From: Prinia subflava
Lineage: Eukaryota; Chordata; Aves; Passeriformes; Cisticolidae
DNA: 64,000 nucleotides
Direction: 5' to 3'
Assembly (NCBI RefSeq): GCF_021018805.1
Contig: NC_086254.1
Span: forward strand, 4,389,001 to 4,453,000
A program made the position numbers and the translations under genes. Shown here piece by piece: positions 45,040 to 57,777 of the stretch; position 1 is the stretch's first letter, and every line of letters starts with the position of its first letter. Below the pieces are notes generated by a model. That model did not search any database, was not told the origin of the DNA, and worked only from the letters and a program-made list of their open reading frames with translations.

Positions 45040-45207
45040 GTAAAAACCTTCATGTCTCCTGTCACCCAAATCTTCCTGCCCTTCCCCTTTGGCGGGGTGG
45101 CTGGTGAGGGCTGAGATCAGAGGGTGGGATGGGATGTCCTGCTTTGGGTGCCCTGACTGAGGAATGCCACTGCTGATAACTGCAGGGCAGTCCCAGGTGA
45201 AGGTAAG

Positions 45208-45838
45208 TGTAGCATTGTTTCCAATTTTAGGAGCTCTCTAAACACAGACAGGGTCTAATTTAGAAAGGAGACATTGTTTATTCTGTGCAAAGTGGAGGTT
45301 CCCACAATCAAACACACAGAGGGGTAAAATATTACCTCTTTTATACAGGAAATTTTACATAAACCCACCTGTCTAATAGACATTCTCCCCTACCTAATGC
45401 CTATTTATTGGGTGATATAATATATAATCTTACACAAGATGCTTGAAACATAAAGTTTGTGAGAATACACAAGACAGAGAGTGAAACAGACTTAATTAAC
45501 ATAGCTGGTTTGATAACCAAGATGCCATGGCAGGAACAAACAGAGTTTTGAAGATTACAGAAGGTGGGATTAAACCTGCTTACGGGAAGAGAGGAGATTT
45601 AATCAAACTTCTGCAAGCAAAGGATGCTGTAAAATGTATGAGCTGTCTGTATGATCTTTAACCTGATTATTGCAGTGAAAAATTATTAACCTTCCTTAAA
45701 TGGTATATAAGCTTTTGGAAAGTCTGAGTAAAATGGAATTCTGATCACTGAATCAGTCTTCCTTTCTCTCTATAAATTGTCAATAATAGTTCTTTTTTCT
45801 CATTAAGCAACTTCTATTGTAGAAGTTATGTGACAACA
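45208..45838 (-). mobile_element. Solo LTR (about 630 bp), minus orientation
   Basis: In minus-strand reading it starts TGTTGTCACATAAC (45838) and ends CAATGCTACA (45208), so it has TG/CA ends. A TATAAAAG box lies near 45337-45345 and AATAAA near 45269-45274, about 70 nt further on, which is the usual order of U3 promoter and R polyadenylation signal. No internal viral sequence is attached and no target duplication was found. It starts only 168 bp after COL26A1 exon 2. Confidence 0.6.
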
Positions 45839-47977
45839 TCAGTTACATTTACAAAAGGGAAGAAAATTCAGCCTGGGGACAGATAGTTCAATATAAAGAC
45901 ATCAGTATTAGGACAAGTTACGTGAAGCAGTTTAGCTCAGGCTGTAGTGCCAGTTTGTGCTGCCACACAGGAGGCTGCTGCTGGTCAGGCATGAAAGCAG
46001 ATAAAAGCTCAGTGTGACTGGGCAGGTGAGCAGGGCTGCTGGATCAATGGTTCTGTGTGACTCGTTGGTATCAAGGCCCTGTACTCAGGGCTGTAGTGGT
46101 GACATTGGTCACATGCACTGGAAAGCTGTGAGCAAATCCCTTACAGGCAATGAGGGGTAAAGGTAATGTGCCCTGTATCTTTCAGAGTGGAATTTCTTTA
46201 GACTTCCTGGATTTCAGTACCCTTTAAAGACACATCAAAACAGAATGTCCTCTCCTCAGACAAGAAATAAAGCTTAAAAACAGCTACAGTATCAAAAACT
46301 TGCCATGAGCCTGCCCTAAGTTTGCCTTATGATCATTTATAGTCTTGGAACCTATGTGTAAGAAGGAAAAAAAAAGTGTGAAATAGCTGTCCCCAGCCAC
46401 CACCTTTCAGTAAAATGTCTTTGCATTGTTGTGCTTTGCCTTCTCTGAAAGGCATTCTCAGAGCAGAACAGTGTTACCCACCCATCTGGGAACTGGGGCA
46501 AAAAAGCCATTGTGCTCTAAATTTGCACCTAGCTTCTAAAACAATTTCCCAAGTAGACAAGCCAGAACTTAGCTCACAGAGCTCGGTCATTTTATTGTTA
46601 TTGTTACCAATTCACCCCCAGGGCACTGGTGGAGGTCCTCCTGTAGTTGATAACCTGGCCAGAAGGTGACTGCAGGCTGAGATTCACCTCCTGTTCTTGT
46701 GACACCTCATCTAGAATTCACATCTTGCATGGGGCTGTTCCCATTGTTGGTTCTCCAGTTTCCACTTGGCCAGTGGTCAGTCTCAGTTTTTTCACTTGTA
46801 ATATATCTGCTTTGGTGTCTCTTTGGTCTTTATGCAAGGCTGTGGTTGAAACACTTCATATTTTACACTGTCATGGCCAAACTTCTGTTGAAGCTTTTTA
46901 TTTTCCCAGACTTTTACACACATAATTGTCTTTAGAAACTTGTGAGCTTTCACCTTGTCTCCTGAACTTGCCAAAAATCTTACTTATTTTTCATTGTTAA
47001 CACAACTGGAATGTCATAAGAACCAAACATTTGATCATGTTATTAGTAAAAATTCTTTTTGTGGGCCCCTGCAGTTGATTGATGCCATTGATTCTTGCAT
47101 TAACCCAGAGACTTTAGGAGTAGTGTGTGCTGTTGTGACATTGTTCATGGAACATTTTCAGTTTCAAATGTAGTTTGGTTTGTTTGTCTGATGAGTCCAA
47201 TTGTTTGGAGACAATGCAGAACAGCAGCAGACATCTCAATTTTTCTTTCTGTGTGAAAATATCATGGAAAGAAGCTGGGGTTATTAAATATTCAAGATCT
47301 CAGCTGGTGAAAGCTCAGCTAACAGGAGCTGCATTTTTGGAAGATGATCACTATGGAGAAACCTTCCAGAAGAGATGGGAGGACATCAACGCTCTGTTCC
47401 CTTTGAGCTGGGAGGAAATGCAGGACAAGAGGATGGAACCCTTCCAGGGAAATGCCTGTTGTGTCTGTCCTCTAGCCATGTGTTCTATGACATTCTTGCA
47501 TAAAATAGAGAAAGACCCTGCATGTCCTTCCCAAGGACCTCTCAGAAAGCTGCTGACAAAATGCTGGAACTCATCCACTTATCATCAGAGGTAAAACAGG
47601 TCCTTGATAACTTCCCCTACTGCCACTGTCTGAAAGAGAGAGCCCCAAGAAAGAGCAACAACAAAGGTGGATCCTCTGAGATCCTGAGAGTTGAATGGGC
47701 TGTTGGATAAGTTCTCCCCAGCCAAGACATCTTTTTTAAGGGGTTGTTTGTTTTCAGCAATGCACCTGACTTTGATAGGAGAGTGAAAAACAGCTGCTGA
47801 AAATGAAGGATTTTGTGAGGTGTGACTGCTGTGGGCAATGTTTGGTACCCCGAGCCAGGCTGTGTGGTGGAGTTGTTTTCTGAGCACACAGCAGCCTAGC
47901 AGTATTTTGTTGCCAGCCCATAGGGATGCTTGAAGTGGCTTTCTTTTTACTTGGAGTCAAGCTGAAGTTCTAAAACT

Positions 47978-48002
47978 ACTTTTTTTTTTTTTTAAAAAAA
48001 AC
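47978..48002. repeat. Poly(T)/poly(A) homopolymer run
   Basis: A run of T passes directly into a run of A in intron 2. It is a simple repeat and forms a weak foldback. Confidence 0.9.
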
Positions 48003-49880
48003 CCTTTTCCTCCTCTCTCACCAAAATTAGCATTTTGGTGAGATTTGACTACCAATCTCTCCTAATTCAGGTAAAGCCCATCTCCTGTTTTCAGATGAAA
48101 ACTCCTTGTGTATAAAGGATAGAAATAAGAAAAACAGTTACCAAAGTCATAAGGCAGTGTAGTGCCCTTCCTGTTAAGAAACTGGCTTCAAAAGGGCTTG
48201 TAAGCATTTATCAGCCACCAAGCTGTACAACTTCCTTTGAGGGTCTCTGAAAATCCCTGCAGAAGATGAACAGAGCACAAAACTCAGCTTGGATGCCCTA
48301 CTTGTATCTGTTTCCCCCTTACCTTGTGTGTACCAGCCTCTCTGTTTGAGATTTCTGGAAGTCTGGCTTCAGGCAAGGTCAGGCTTGTTCCAGGTCTGGT
48401 AGTGGCTGAAAATGTTCTTGCTCTCTATATCCCTGTGGTTGTTGAGGTAATATAAATATATCTGCTTTTCTTTTGCTAAAAAAGTAAATTTAAAGTGTCT
48501 TTTGGCCTTCTCCTATTCTCCTCTAGGGAGATTTGTGGTGCCTGAGCTTGAACTGAGGAGCACAGCGTGTTCTGTGTGACTGTAAGCAATGCAAAATGTC
48601 AGTAAGCCACTGGCACCGTTTTGGCTTTATAGTGTTTCTCCCAGCTGTGATTTGAAACAAACTGTTTTCATCTCCTTGTTTACAGGGAGTCAGCCCTATC
48701 TGGAGGAGCTTTCATTCTGCCAGCACCCGTTATCAGGCTGCTCACTAGCAAAAGGGATGTCAGCCAAGGGAAAAGGCATCTCTCAGGCTCGTGGTGACAG
48801 CTGAGAGGGGCTCTCTGCCGCAGAGACTCCTCTTACGAGCAGACATCGGTGCGGCCAGACGAGGATTTAATCCCCTTCCTGTCTCCCATTCACTCGTGTT
48901 GGGTTTCTTTCCCTTACTGCACAAACTGCAGCTCAGGGTCAAGCCTCTGCCAGAGGAGGATCTGTGAGCTCCCAGCCTTGCAGCCCTGGCTGTGAGATGT
49001 CCTTGCTGTCCATTCACTTGCTCCTGGGCAGCTGCACTGGAGCTGCTTTAGCACGAGTGTTGTCATCTCGGCTCGGCTGAGCTGCTCTGTTCTTGCCCTC
49101 CACCCCAGGCTCTTTGTTTAGCTTGGGTGCTGAGTTGTTCTGGAGCAGTCTTGTCTGGAGGATTTCCCTCAGCAGATCTGTTGTTGAACTCTCTCCATTT
49201 GTGCAGCAAAGCTTTGGCTCCTGTGTGCCACAGGCTGTGCCTCTGCCATGTCACACCCTGGGGTGCACGGGCAGCTCTCCAGCAGCCTGCCTGGAGCTCC
49301 TGGGCTGCTTCAAACTCATGTGCCACTCATCTGTTTGAAGGGAGGGACAAAGTCCCTGCTTTGGGGTTTCAATGGAAACCTAATCTCTGGTTCTCTGCTG
49401 CCTGGACGGTTGTCCCTAGCTCCCAGTAAACCCAGGCATCCAAACTGTAACCCTTCTCCTCAGCAATCCTTTTGCTGCAGGGTGGTGCCCAGCTTTGCCC
49501 TGCTTGGGACACTGCACTCCTCAAGGCTCACTGAGAAGGGTGGCCTTGAAGGCCAGGCAAGGATCTGAGACTTACATTCAGTTGCTGGAGCTTTTGTGAC
49601 CTCTTGTGCCTTCAGACCAGCAATGCTACCTCACCTGTAAGATGAGAACAGTGCTGCTTTTGTCTTACTAAACATAGTATGACACAATAGGGCACCTTCT
49701 TGCTATACTCTAGTTGGCCAGAATCAACCTGCTTTCGATGAGAATATTTGTGTATGATTGTTGTGGTCAGTAAAGTGGTGTCTTGGGAGGTACCTGGATG
49801 GGATTAATGGCCTTGGCAGATCATGTGTTGTTACAGCCTTCAGAAGACAAACACTTTCTGCTTCAAACAGTTGTTGCTGT

Positions 49881-49946
49881 GAAAATCCCCATCTCATCTC
49901 TGGAAAATCCCCATCTCATCTCTGGAAAATCCCCATCTCATCTCTG
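49881..49946. repeat. 22-bp tandem repeat, three perfect copies
   Basis: Three identical 22-bp units starting gaaaatccccatctcatctc run head to tail (49881, 49903, 49925), and a fourth partial copy begins with gaaat. Perfect identity indicates recent expansion. Confidence 0.95.
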
Positions 49947-52546
49947 GAAATGTTCTTCATTTGTGGCGGGATATTCCAGCTCCCCTCCTACTTGTCCCAT
50001 CCTTGAAAATGACTGTTCCCAGCAAGGCTGTGTGAGTATTTTATCCTGCTATGCCTTGCTGTACTCCATGGTCACAGAGCTGTCTCACTTTAGCTTTTGT
50101 GTCTCGTGTCTCTGCAAGATTTTCTGCCTTCAGAGACTTTGAAGATGCTCCAGGAACACCAGAGCTGGCTTGTACAGGGATGGGTTTACCTGGTCTCTTA
50201 TAAGAGTCATTGAAACTCTAGACACTAAGTTATTCATCTGTTTGCTTTAAACATCGCTCAGAGGTGGGAGAGATGGAAGGAAGGGTGTTCTTAAAACACA
50301 GCAAATCTGGGCTGTGGTGCCCTTTCCATCTGCCTGTCACTGCCTGTTTTTTATTTCAGTATTGTAGCTGGTTTGGCTTATCACAAATGCTCTGTGCATT
50401 TAATGTAAGCAGGCTACACATCTTGCATGGATCATTCTTGTTTGGTGTTTTTGAATGCTGGGTTTTCTTTTTTTTTTGTCTTTTCATTTAAATTGAACAC
50501 ATTACTACTCCCGGAGGGATTTTACAAGCTAGTTTGTAGAATAACAAAGAAGGAATTCTGCAGGCTCATCCAATTTGGTCTTCTGTGCTTTTGAAAACTC
50601 TGTTGCTACAGGGTCAGTAGGAGAAGTTGGGGATCTGTCACCCAGGAGATTGGCCTGTAGATGATGTTTCCCCTCAGTTTCAGAACTAGTAATGCCACAG
50701 GGAAATCCTTCTCTCTTTCTTGCTTTCCAGTCAATTGAATAATAAATCCCAGAGCTTATTCCAGTGCATTAGGATTGCTGTTTGAAGTCCTGTTACACAT
50801 AAACTCTTTTATATGTTTAATTCCCTTACAACTCCACATCTTGGAGAGAAATGTGCTTGGCAAAAGGCATCTGCTCTCCGAAGCACACATGGGATGTAAA
50901 TGCAGGATGAACAGTGCTCCTGCAAACAGGACAGACAGAGGCTCTGGGTGTGTGGGATTAGGGCTGCAGCACAAAGGGGCATTCTCAGCTTTGAACAATG
51001 GCTGGGCACAGGTGGAGGGTCACCTGTTCCAGGGGTTGTGCTCAGGCTGCTGATTGAGGCCTTTTGATCTTGCCCAGACACTCTCTGAGCACTCCTCCTC
51101 CCTGCTGCAGTGCTGCTCTGCAATAGCACTGACACCTGATTGTTAATAAAGACAGGAGCTGATGATTACTCTGTGGTGGCATAGAAACATCTGTCTCTGT
51201 GTCCTTGGCCTTTTTTCTTACAACTGACAGACTGTCAAGGATTGCTGTGGACAGCAGGGCATGGCAGGTAGAGAAGTTTGTTTCCTGGGTTTAGTCTTCT
51301 GCTAAGTTGTTTGAACCAAGCGTGTTCAGAGCTAAACAGAGTCTTCTTCTTCCCCACTGGCAAAGGCAGAACACACAATGAGCTCCACACTCCTGCAGCT
51401 GCAGGTTGGTTGAGTTTTTTTTTAATTTGGTGTCTACAGGAGCACATTTGAAACTCCTGGTTATGTTTTTCCCTGGGGAACTTCTGTGTTTGTGGTAGGG
51501 AAGCTGGAAGAGCTGCAGGAAAGAAGAGCACAGGTCTGATTCGCGAGTGCAAATGTGATGGCAAAGGAGCTTCTTGTCCCTGCATCAGCTGTGGCACTGC
51601 TTTGAGGTGAAGTTGTCTTGTCTGTGTCACACAGAGGAGCTGCCTGGTGTAATCAGTGTCTGGTAGGCTTTGAGAGGATGGTTATGGTGGTCTGTGTGGG
51701 TGTGGTGCTGTTGGGAACCAAAAATATATTTGATAGCTTCTCTGAGCTCTTAAACTCCCTTCTTTCCAAGTGCTTTGAGATGTGGTTACTTAACCTGACG
51801 GATTTGAAATCTGATTTCAGAACACTCTGATTTTCCGTGGGGAGTTGCAGGGTTTTGGCATGTCTGTAAATCAGGGCATTGGTACCAAGAGTTAGAAGAA
51901 CCACCACAAGCTTTGTTCTGAACGCCTTTGATACACTTGTAGTGAAGATGAGGATCCCTGGAAGACAATGTGGCAGTTCTGTGTGTGGGGTTGCACCCAC
52001 TGAGTTCCACTTCAGTGCCATGAGAGAAGTAGGCAAAACACAGCTTGGATTCCTTGGTTTCTGGATTCTTTGCCAGTCAAAAAGGCAAGTTCATTCACCC
52101 TGTGATTCTGAAACCCATCAGTAAGTGATGGTGAAACTTTAAAACTGGGGCTTGAATAAAAGTGAATAGAAGCCTCTGAGGGTCACTGAGGTCTCCTTGG
52201 GCACAAACTGCAATGGCTGAATGAGTCAGAGTAACAAAACCTTCTCTTGTGATGTGGAAAGGAGTTTCACGCCTTCCCTCTCACGGGGTCTTTGTGCACA
52301 AACAGCTTTGTTTGTGAGAGTCAAAGGGCAGTGGAAATCCAGAGAGGGTGAAGGTATTTCCTGTGTGTGACAGGCTGTCCTGCTTGGGTCATGGCAGAGA
52401 TCACGACTGTCTCTTGACCTGATTTTTGAGGCTTTGATCCAGGAATGTGACACTTCCCCTTTCTTGTGTCATGTCTGCCTGTTGTGTTCAGTGACACTTC
52501 CTTGAAAGCAAGGGGGACACGTCCTTGTGTGCTGAGGACTGAGATT

Positions 52547-53010
52547 TGTTGGCTGCGACCCCTTGGTGTGTCCTGACCTGTTCAGTACTTATAACTTTGT
52601 ACCCCTGATGCCTGGGGAAGGCTGACCTGAAACAGAACTGGACAGAGCTATAGAACAATGTAGATATTTATTAAAAGGCCTTTAGGGTACACCTTGGGCA
52701 GAACAAGAGCCTGGCCAGGGCTACACCCAAGATGGACCCAAAATGGTCACAAAATGGACAAACGGTCACGAGGTCTCACATTTTTATAAGTTTTGGTCCA
52801 TATGCATATTGGGGTTTAATTGTCCAATTACAGCTTCAGGTTGTGAGGTTTCGTCCTTCTTGTCCCTCCCTTCAGCCACCCTTGTTTGTGCTGTTGGGCT
52901 GAAAGTTGTCCTTGGTCCTCAGCAGGTAAAGGATTTGTTTTGTGTCCCTGCCCTGTGAAGAGCTGAGTGACCCTGACTGTGAGCTCAGAGCTGCACTCCT
53001 GAGCAGCACA
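52547..53010 (-). mobile_element. Solo-LTR-like remnant, minus orientation
   Basis: In minus-strand reading it begins TGTGCTGCTCAGG (53010), has a CTTATAAAAA TATA box near 52783-52792, an AATAAATATC signal near 52661-52670, and ends near CAGCCAACA (52547). The order of TATA box and polyadenylation signal over about 120 nt is LTR-like. No target duplication was found, so boundaries are estimates. Confidence 0.55.
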
Positions 53011-54300
53011 GAATGTGAAATACATGAAAGCTAAATCAGTTCATCAACCAGCTTATGCTCCTTCCTCAAATTACCACTTCCTTGGCAGTTGCTTAGAGCC
53101 ACAAGCAATAGATGCTATTTCCCAAATGATAACTGTATGTGGACAAGCTCGTGTAGCTCATCCTGCAGGGATCAGGCTGCTCCAAGGACAGCCATGTGTT
53201 GGCTCTGATCTAGGAACAGCAGTGGCTGCTGGTTGAGCTTTCTGGGCTCTTCCCTGGGAGTTGCCCCACTCCCTGGGATATTGTTGTGAAGCCTCAGCAC
53301 AAACCCTGGAAATGACTCCTGACTCTTGCAGTGAAGTGGCAGATCCTGATAGTTTGCTTCTCCATGAAGTGCTTGGAGTTCCCCTGCTGGAGGGAGCTGT
53401 GTGTGCTGAGCATATCCTTTGGCTCTCTGAGGAGCAGAGCAGTGCAAGGTTGTGGTTCCTCCAAACCTCTTCCCCTCTGCTTTGGCAGATTTCTGTGCCA
53501 GTGTTTGTGGCTTGAGTGACATCCGAGGGAAAGGATTCCCTATTTTGCTACCAATAATTTTTTCTGCCTCTGGTGTTTTCCACACATTTTCATTCAGGGG
53601 CTTCTGATCTTTAACAGATATCTTCTTTCCCTCTCCTTTTCCATATATTTTCTTCATCTCCTTCAGTTGCAGCACTACAAGTGTCAGATGGTGGTGATGC
53701 TTTGCTAAAGATGCTTTCTTTGCTCCCCTCCTGGAACAGCAGTCAGAAATCTGCACAATGTGATGCCATAGGTCACAGCAGACCTTGGTGCCATGTCACA
53801 AAATTGAGGAAAAATGATGCTATGAAGAATGGAGCAACTTCAGAACAAATTGGACTTGCAAGCTGGGCCCACTTCAGATGCCCGAGTGCACGATGCTGAA
53901 CAGAGCTGCACACATCAGGACTCTTCCAGGGAATTCAGGGTGGGTGGTAGACTGTGACAGCTGAGCTCCACACTTGTCATGCCCTGAGAAGTCCTCCCTC
54001 GTTTGAGGATTAAACTAGAGCTACTTCCCCGACACAGAACTGCTGCCAAGATTCCAGTCTGGCTCAAGCCACTCTCCACACTTCATAATGAAGTTTGAAA
54101 GAGTTTTAACATCTTGGTGTTGGCAGAAACATGGTTTTAAAATCACGGTGTGGTTGGAGACACGCTGGCTCTGGTCACTGGTAACAAGGCTGGAGACTTT
54201 CATCTGAAGGTCAGATCCAGCTGTGGTGTTAGTGACAGTCATGAACTTCTGACTGATGGTTCGGGGCTTATGTGTGGAAACGTGTCTGGAGTCCAGCGCC

Positions 54301-54412
54301 AGGACTGGGACTCGGGGGACCTGGGTTCAGTTCCTGGGCTTTGCCAGAGCTATTCTGAGACCCTCAGCAAGACACTTAAAGTCTTTGTGCCTTAGGTCTC
54401 TGTGAAAAAGCA
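54301..54412 (+). repeat. MIR-like SINE relic
   Basis: Blocks in order are 'aggactgggactcgggggac', 'ctgggttcagttcctgg', 'ctttgccagagctattctga' and 'cagcaagacacttaaagtct' followed by 'ttgtgccttag'. These follow the MIR consensus order closely and make it the best preserved MIR-like copy in the window. Confidence 0.65.
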
Positions 54413-56069
54413 CTGAAGGTCTACCTACATCAGTGTGCTCCAAGTCCTCAAACTCACAGTGACTGTGGACTCCTGAACACCACTGGGTGCAGAAGAGCAA
54501 AGAAATAGGTGGGATGAGCTGGCTCTGTCCAGCCCACACCAGATAAGAGCCTGGATGGCAGCTGTGGGCATTAGCAGTGACTGGTGTGCTTTTTGGCAGT
54601 GCAAGGGTGAGGACATCATGTTCTCAGGAGACAGTGCTGCTCTCTTGTCTCTGGGTGAGGCTATTCCCAGGGCAGGCAGCCCTGTGCTCAGGAGGAGGCT
54701 TGTGCAGCACCCCCCCTCCAGTGGCTATAGGAGAACTTAGTTTCTGTGCTTGGCAGCTGGCACAAAGCATCAGCAAACAGTTTCCTGAGAAATTATCTTC
54801 CCAAAGACTCTGCTGACCACCACTGAGCTGCTCCCTTCTTTCCAAGACACACCTGGGCAGCCTCTCCTGGCAGGCCTTTGTTCCTGCTCTTTGGGGTAGC
54901 TACCAGTCACTGCAGTGCTGTCCTGGGTGTACACCTGCCTCCCTTGGAGCAGTTTGGGATGAGATTCCTGCAGCCTCCAGCTCTGTTTTCCCCTGTGCCC
55001 AGCTGAGCCCGGGGCAGTGCTCTGTCTCCTGCTGGCTCTCAGCAGGAGGAGCCTCTTCCCCAGGGACAGGGTGCTCAGGGCTTGTGTCTGCCTGGCTTGG
55101 AGAGACAAGCATAAGCTGCAGCCTGCAACACTGTAATCCCAAAGCTTCAGACTCTCCCTGTGTGTGCCAAATTCTTTTGGCTGTTAAATAGGGGTAGGAA
55201 TTTCGAGGGGAGCTTGTGGAGTACAACTTCTGTGTTTGCTTTTAGCTTCATGAATAGCAGCAGTGACTTGTTTGGCTGTATACTGGGAAAACTCAGAGCT
55301 GCCAGCTTTGACGAGCTGCTGTTTTAAAGGAAAAGTTGTCACTTATGCAACTGTCTGTTTTGTGTGGGTTCAGAATCACTGGTGCCTTGCACAGCCCTGC
55401 TGTGTCTGCAGGTCACCCTGCAGTTCCCAGAGGGGTTCAGCAGTGCTCATGCTGCAGTTGGGACCCTGGGGATGCTGTGCTGCTCACAGTGCCCACAAAC
55501 CTGTCTTGCAGAACCTTGGCTGTGGTCCAGAAGAGTGTGACCCCATTTCAGATGGGGGAGAACTGAGGGACAGGTCAGATAGCTGGGAAAAAAGCTCCAT
55601 GAAGGTCGCTGGTGTAGTTGTCATGATGATGTGTTGGTACATCCCAGGTCTGAGTGGTGGGGAAAGGGAAGGGAGATGGAAAACGATTACTGCTGAGTGA
55701 GGAAAGGCTATGGCCAGCCTCTGTTCAGTGTCACAGATGTCCACATGAAGGGGGAGTGTGGGAAACAAGTCACCATCTCTGCTACTTGCAGGACTTTGTA
55801 GGGGTGAGATCTCCACAAAGCCGCTGGTGGTACCTGCAGGAGGAGACGTGTGGGGTAGAGCATGAGGGCTTAAGGAGGAAAAGCAAAGCTGTTGAGCCAG
55901 ATCCACGCTCTAATAAATCCTTGCTGGTATTTTGTGTGACTCCTTTTTCTGTAGCTGGGGTTGGCTGAGTGCTCTGGGATATATCCAGGTGGGAAGATGT
56001 GCTATGAATTAGTAGCAGCACTGTCCTCAAGCAGGTCACTGCATTCTGCTGACTCCTTGTTTGTGTTAG

Positions 56070-56173
56070 TTACAGGACTCTCATCAGGCCCACGTACAAA
56101 ATGTCCTACAGAACTGTGACCACGCTGGAGTGGAGGTGCTGTCCTGGCTTCACGGGGAGCAACTGTGAGGAGG
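56070..56173 (+). CDS. COL26A1: COL26A1 exon 3: second half of the EMI domain
   Basis: The exon is 104 nt. The acceptor is TTGTGTTAG, and the first base completes the Ser codon (AG|T) before YRTLIRPTYKMSYRT. It ends with EWRCCPGFTGSNCEE and one base of the next codon, at a G|GTGAGT donor. WRCCPGF is the hallmark end of the EMI domain. Across exons 2 and 3 the seven cysteines expected for this domain are present. Another AG five bases downstream (TTACAG) also looks like an acceptor, but using it would break the frame. The following exon, which should begin by completing a Glu codon and lead into the spacer and collagen repeats, is not in the window. Confidence 0.93.
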
Positions 56174-57340
56174 GTGAGTTATCCAGCAGTGCCTCTGTCC
56201 TTATGGAGCAGCAAGGATGGACTGGCTGCCCTCAGCTGGGCTTTGTGCCTTAATATGCCCCACACCTCTTAAACACAGGAAAAAATCACCTGTTCCCTTC
56301 ACTTCCCATTGCTACCTGAATGTCACACACGAGCTCTGAAAGGTGGTCTTGGAAAACAGATCATTCTGAATGCCTGCAAACAGGCCTGAACAGGAAGGGG
56401 GAAAGAAATAAAGAAAAGGGAATCAGGGATGACCTTTTTAGAGATGTGCTCATGCTTGGCATCCTTGTTGTGTTCAGAAAATGTGCTTTCTCCTTTTTGT
56501 GTGTTATCTTCTCCCTGTCCCTGTTACCACCATCTGTTGCTGTGTCCAGTAAAAGCTGGTGCCTGGATGGCTGCCTCTGAATGTTTTATGCCTGTAAGGT
56601 CTGGACATAAATAAAGTGCTCCCAGAGAGATTGGAATCAATACCTTTGGTTCCCCTTTCTACTTGCTCCTTGACTTACTGGTGGAACATTCATATTGCAC
56701 AGTGCATGTGAAAACACAGTTCTCTCCACACACACAGCAAAACACAGGGCTCTTTCCAGAGCAGGAAGAAAAAGTATTTTCTTTTTTTATCACAATAGGG
56801 CATGTTTTACATTTTCCTTCCTAACATTTTCTACTTTAACTGTCACTTCTGGGGGTTTGAAACAAGTCCTGCTTCTCCACCAAGTTTCAGGTTTAGGCAG
56901 TAAGGCATCTGCTGAACCTGAACTTGAAAGTTCACAGCTTATGAATGGGACAGACTAAGCCTGGAGTTTTCTGTTCAGGTCAACACAGCCTGTCTCTGGC
57001 TGCTGAAGGGTCATTAGGGGTGTCCAGCATCTCTGAGCCTGCTGTTTGTACTCATTTTCTTTGTGCTATGATATCTTAATACCAATCACACAATTCAGGC
57101 AAATCTCTGACTAGGAAGTTGTCTCGTTACAGCCCCAAAGAGTGATGGCTGCAGACAGCAGCTGGCTCCAGGCTGCTGAGGAAACAATAGCTTCCCAGAA
57201 GCTCCAGAAAAGCCTTACAAAGTGGCAAAGCTACCCAAAGTTGCAGTCTGCAGGAGAGAGCTTTATGTTTAACATAATGCTACAAGAACTGAGCCTGAGA
57301 GAGGAGCTGCTGCTTGAGTTCTTTACCTGTCCCTGCCAGG

Positions 57341-57777
57341 AAAGGGGAGCTGAGGATGGTGGCAGAGGTGTCATTTCAGGGGAGCTGAGGATGGTGGCAG
57401 AGGTGTCATTTCAGGGGAGCTGAGGATGGTGGCAGAGGTTTCATTTCAGGGGAGCTGAGGATGGTGGCAGAGGTGTAATTTCAGGGGAGCTGAGGATGGT
57501 GGCAGAGGTGTCATTCCAGGGGAGCTGAGGATGGTGGCAGGGCTGTATTTCCAGGGGAGCTGAGGATGGTGGCAGAGGTGTCATTTCAGGAGAGCTGAGG
57601 ATGGTGGCAGAGGTGTCATTGCCAGGGCACCTGAGGATGGTGGCAGAGGTTTCATTTCAGGGGAGATGAGGACGGTGGCAGGGCTGTATTTCCAGGGGAG
57701 CTGAGGATGGTGACAGAGGTGTCATTTCAGGGGAGCTGAGGATGGTGGCAGAGGTGTCATTTCAGGGGAGCTGAGGA
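57341..57777. repeat. 35-bp minisatellite, about 12 copies
   Basis: A unit starting ggggagctgaggatggtggc repeats every 35 bp from 57345 to 57765, giving twelve units and a partial one. Units differ by a few substitutions (gaggtgtcatttca, ggctgtatttcca, gatgaggacggt variants). Two units share the 'ggctgtatttccag' variant, suggesting higher-order duplication. The strand is strongly asymmetric, purine-rich on the plus strand. Open translation through it is accidental because 35 is not a multiple of 3. Confidence 0.95.

Larger units (their letters stand above)
45040..56069 (+). other. COL26A1: COL26A1 intron 2
   Basis: The intron is 11,030 bp and phase 2 at both ends. It contains two minus-oriented solo-LTR-like remnants (45208-45838 and about 52547-53010), a 22-bp triplet repeat, a T/A homopolymer run (about 47981-48002) and a MIR relic (about 54301-54412). 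I see no additional exon. Confidence 0.75.

Noticed and set aside
55860..55990. Possible LTR 3' end around an 'aataaatcc' motif
   Set aside because: There is only one polyadenylation-like hexamer, with no TATA box, TG start or repeat boundary. This is insufficient.
11799..56173. EMID1 as the identity of the EMI-domain gene
   Set aside because: The signal peptide, the SGSPGSG-type spacer and the exon 2 motifs (NGSET, CRWPGPC) fit COL26A1, not EMID1. Reading the downstream collagen exons would settle it fully.
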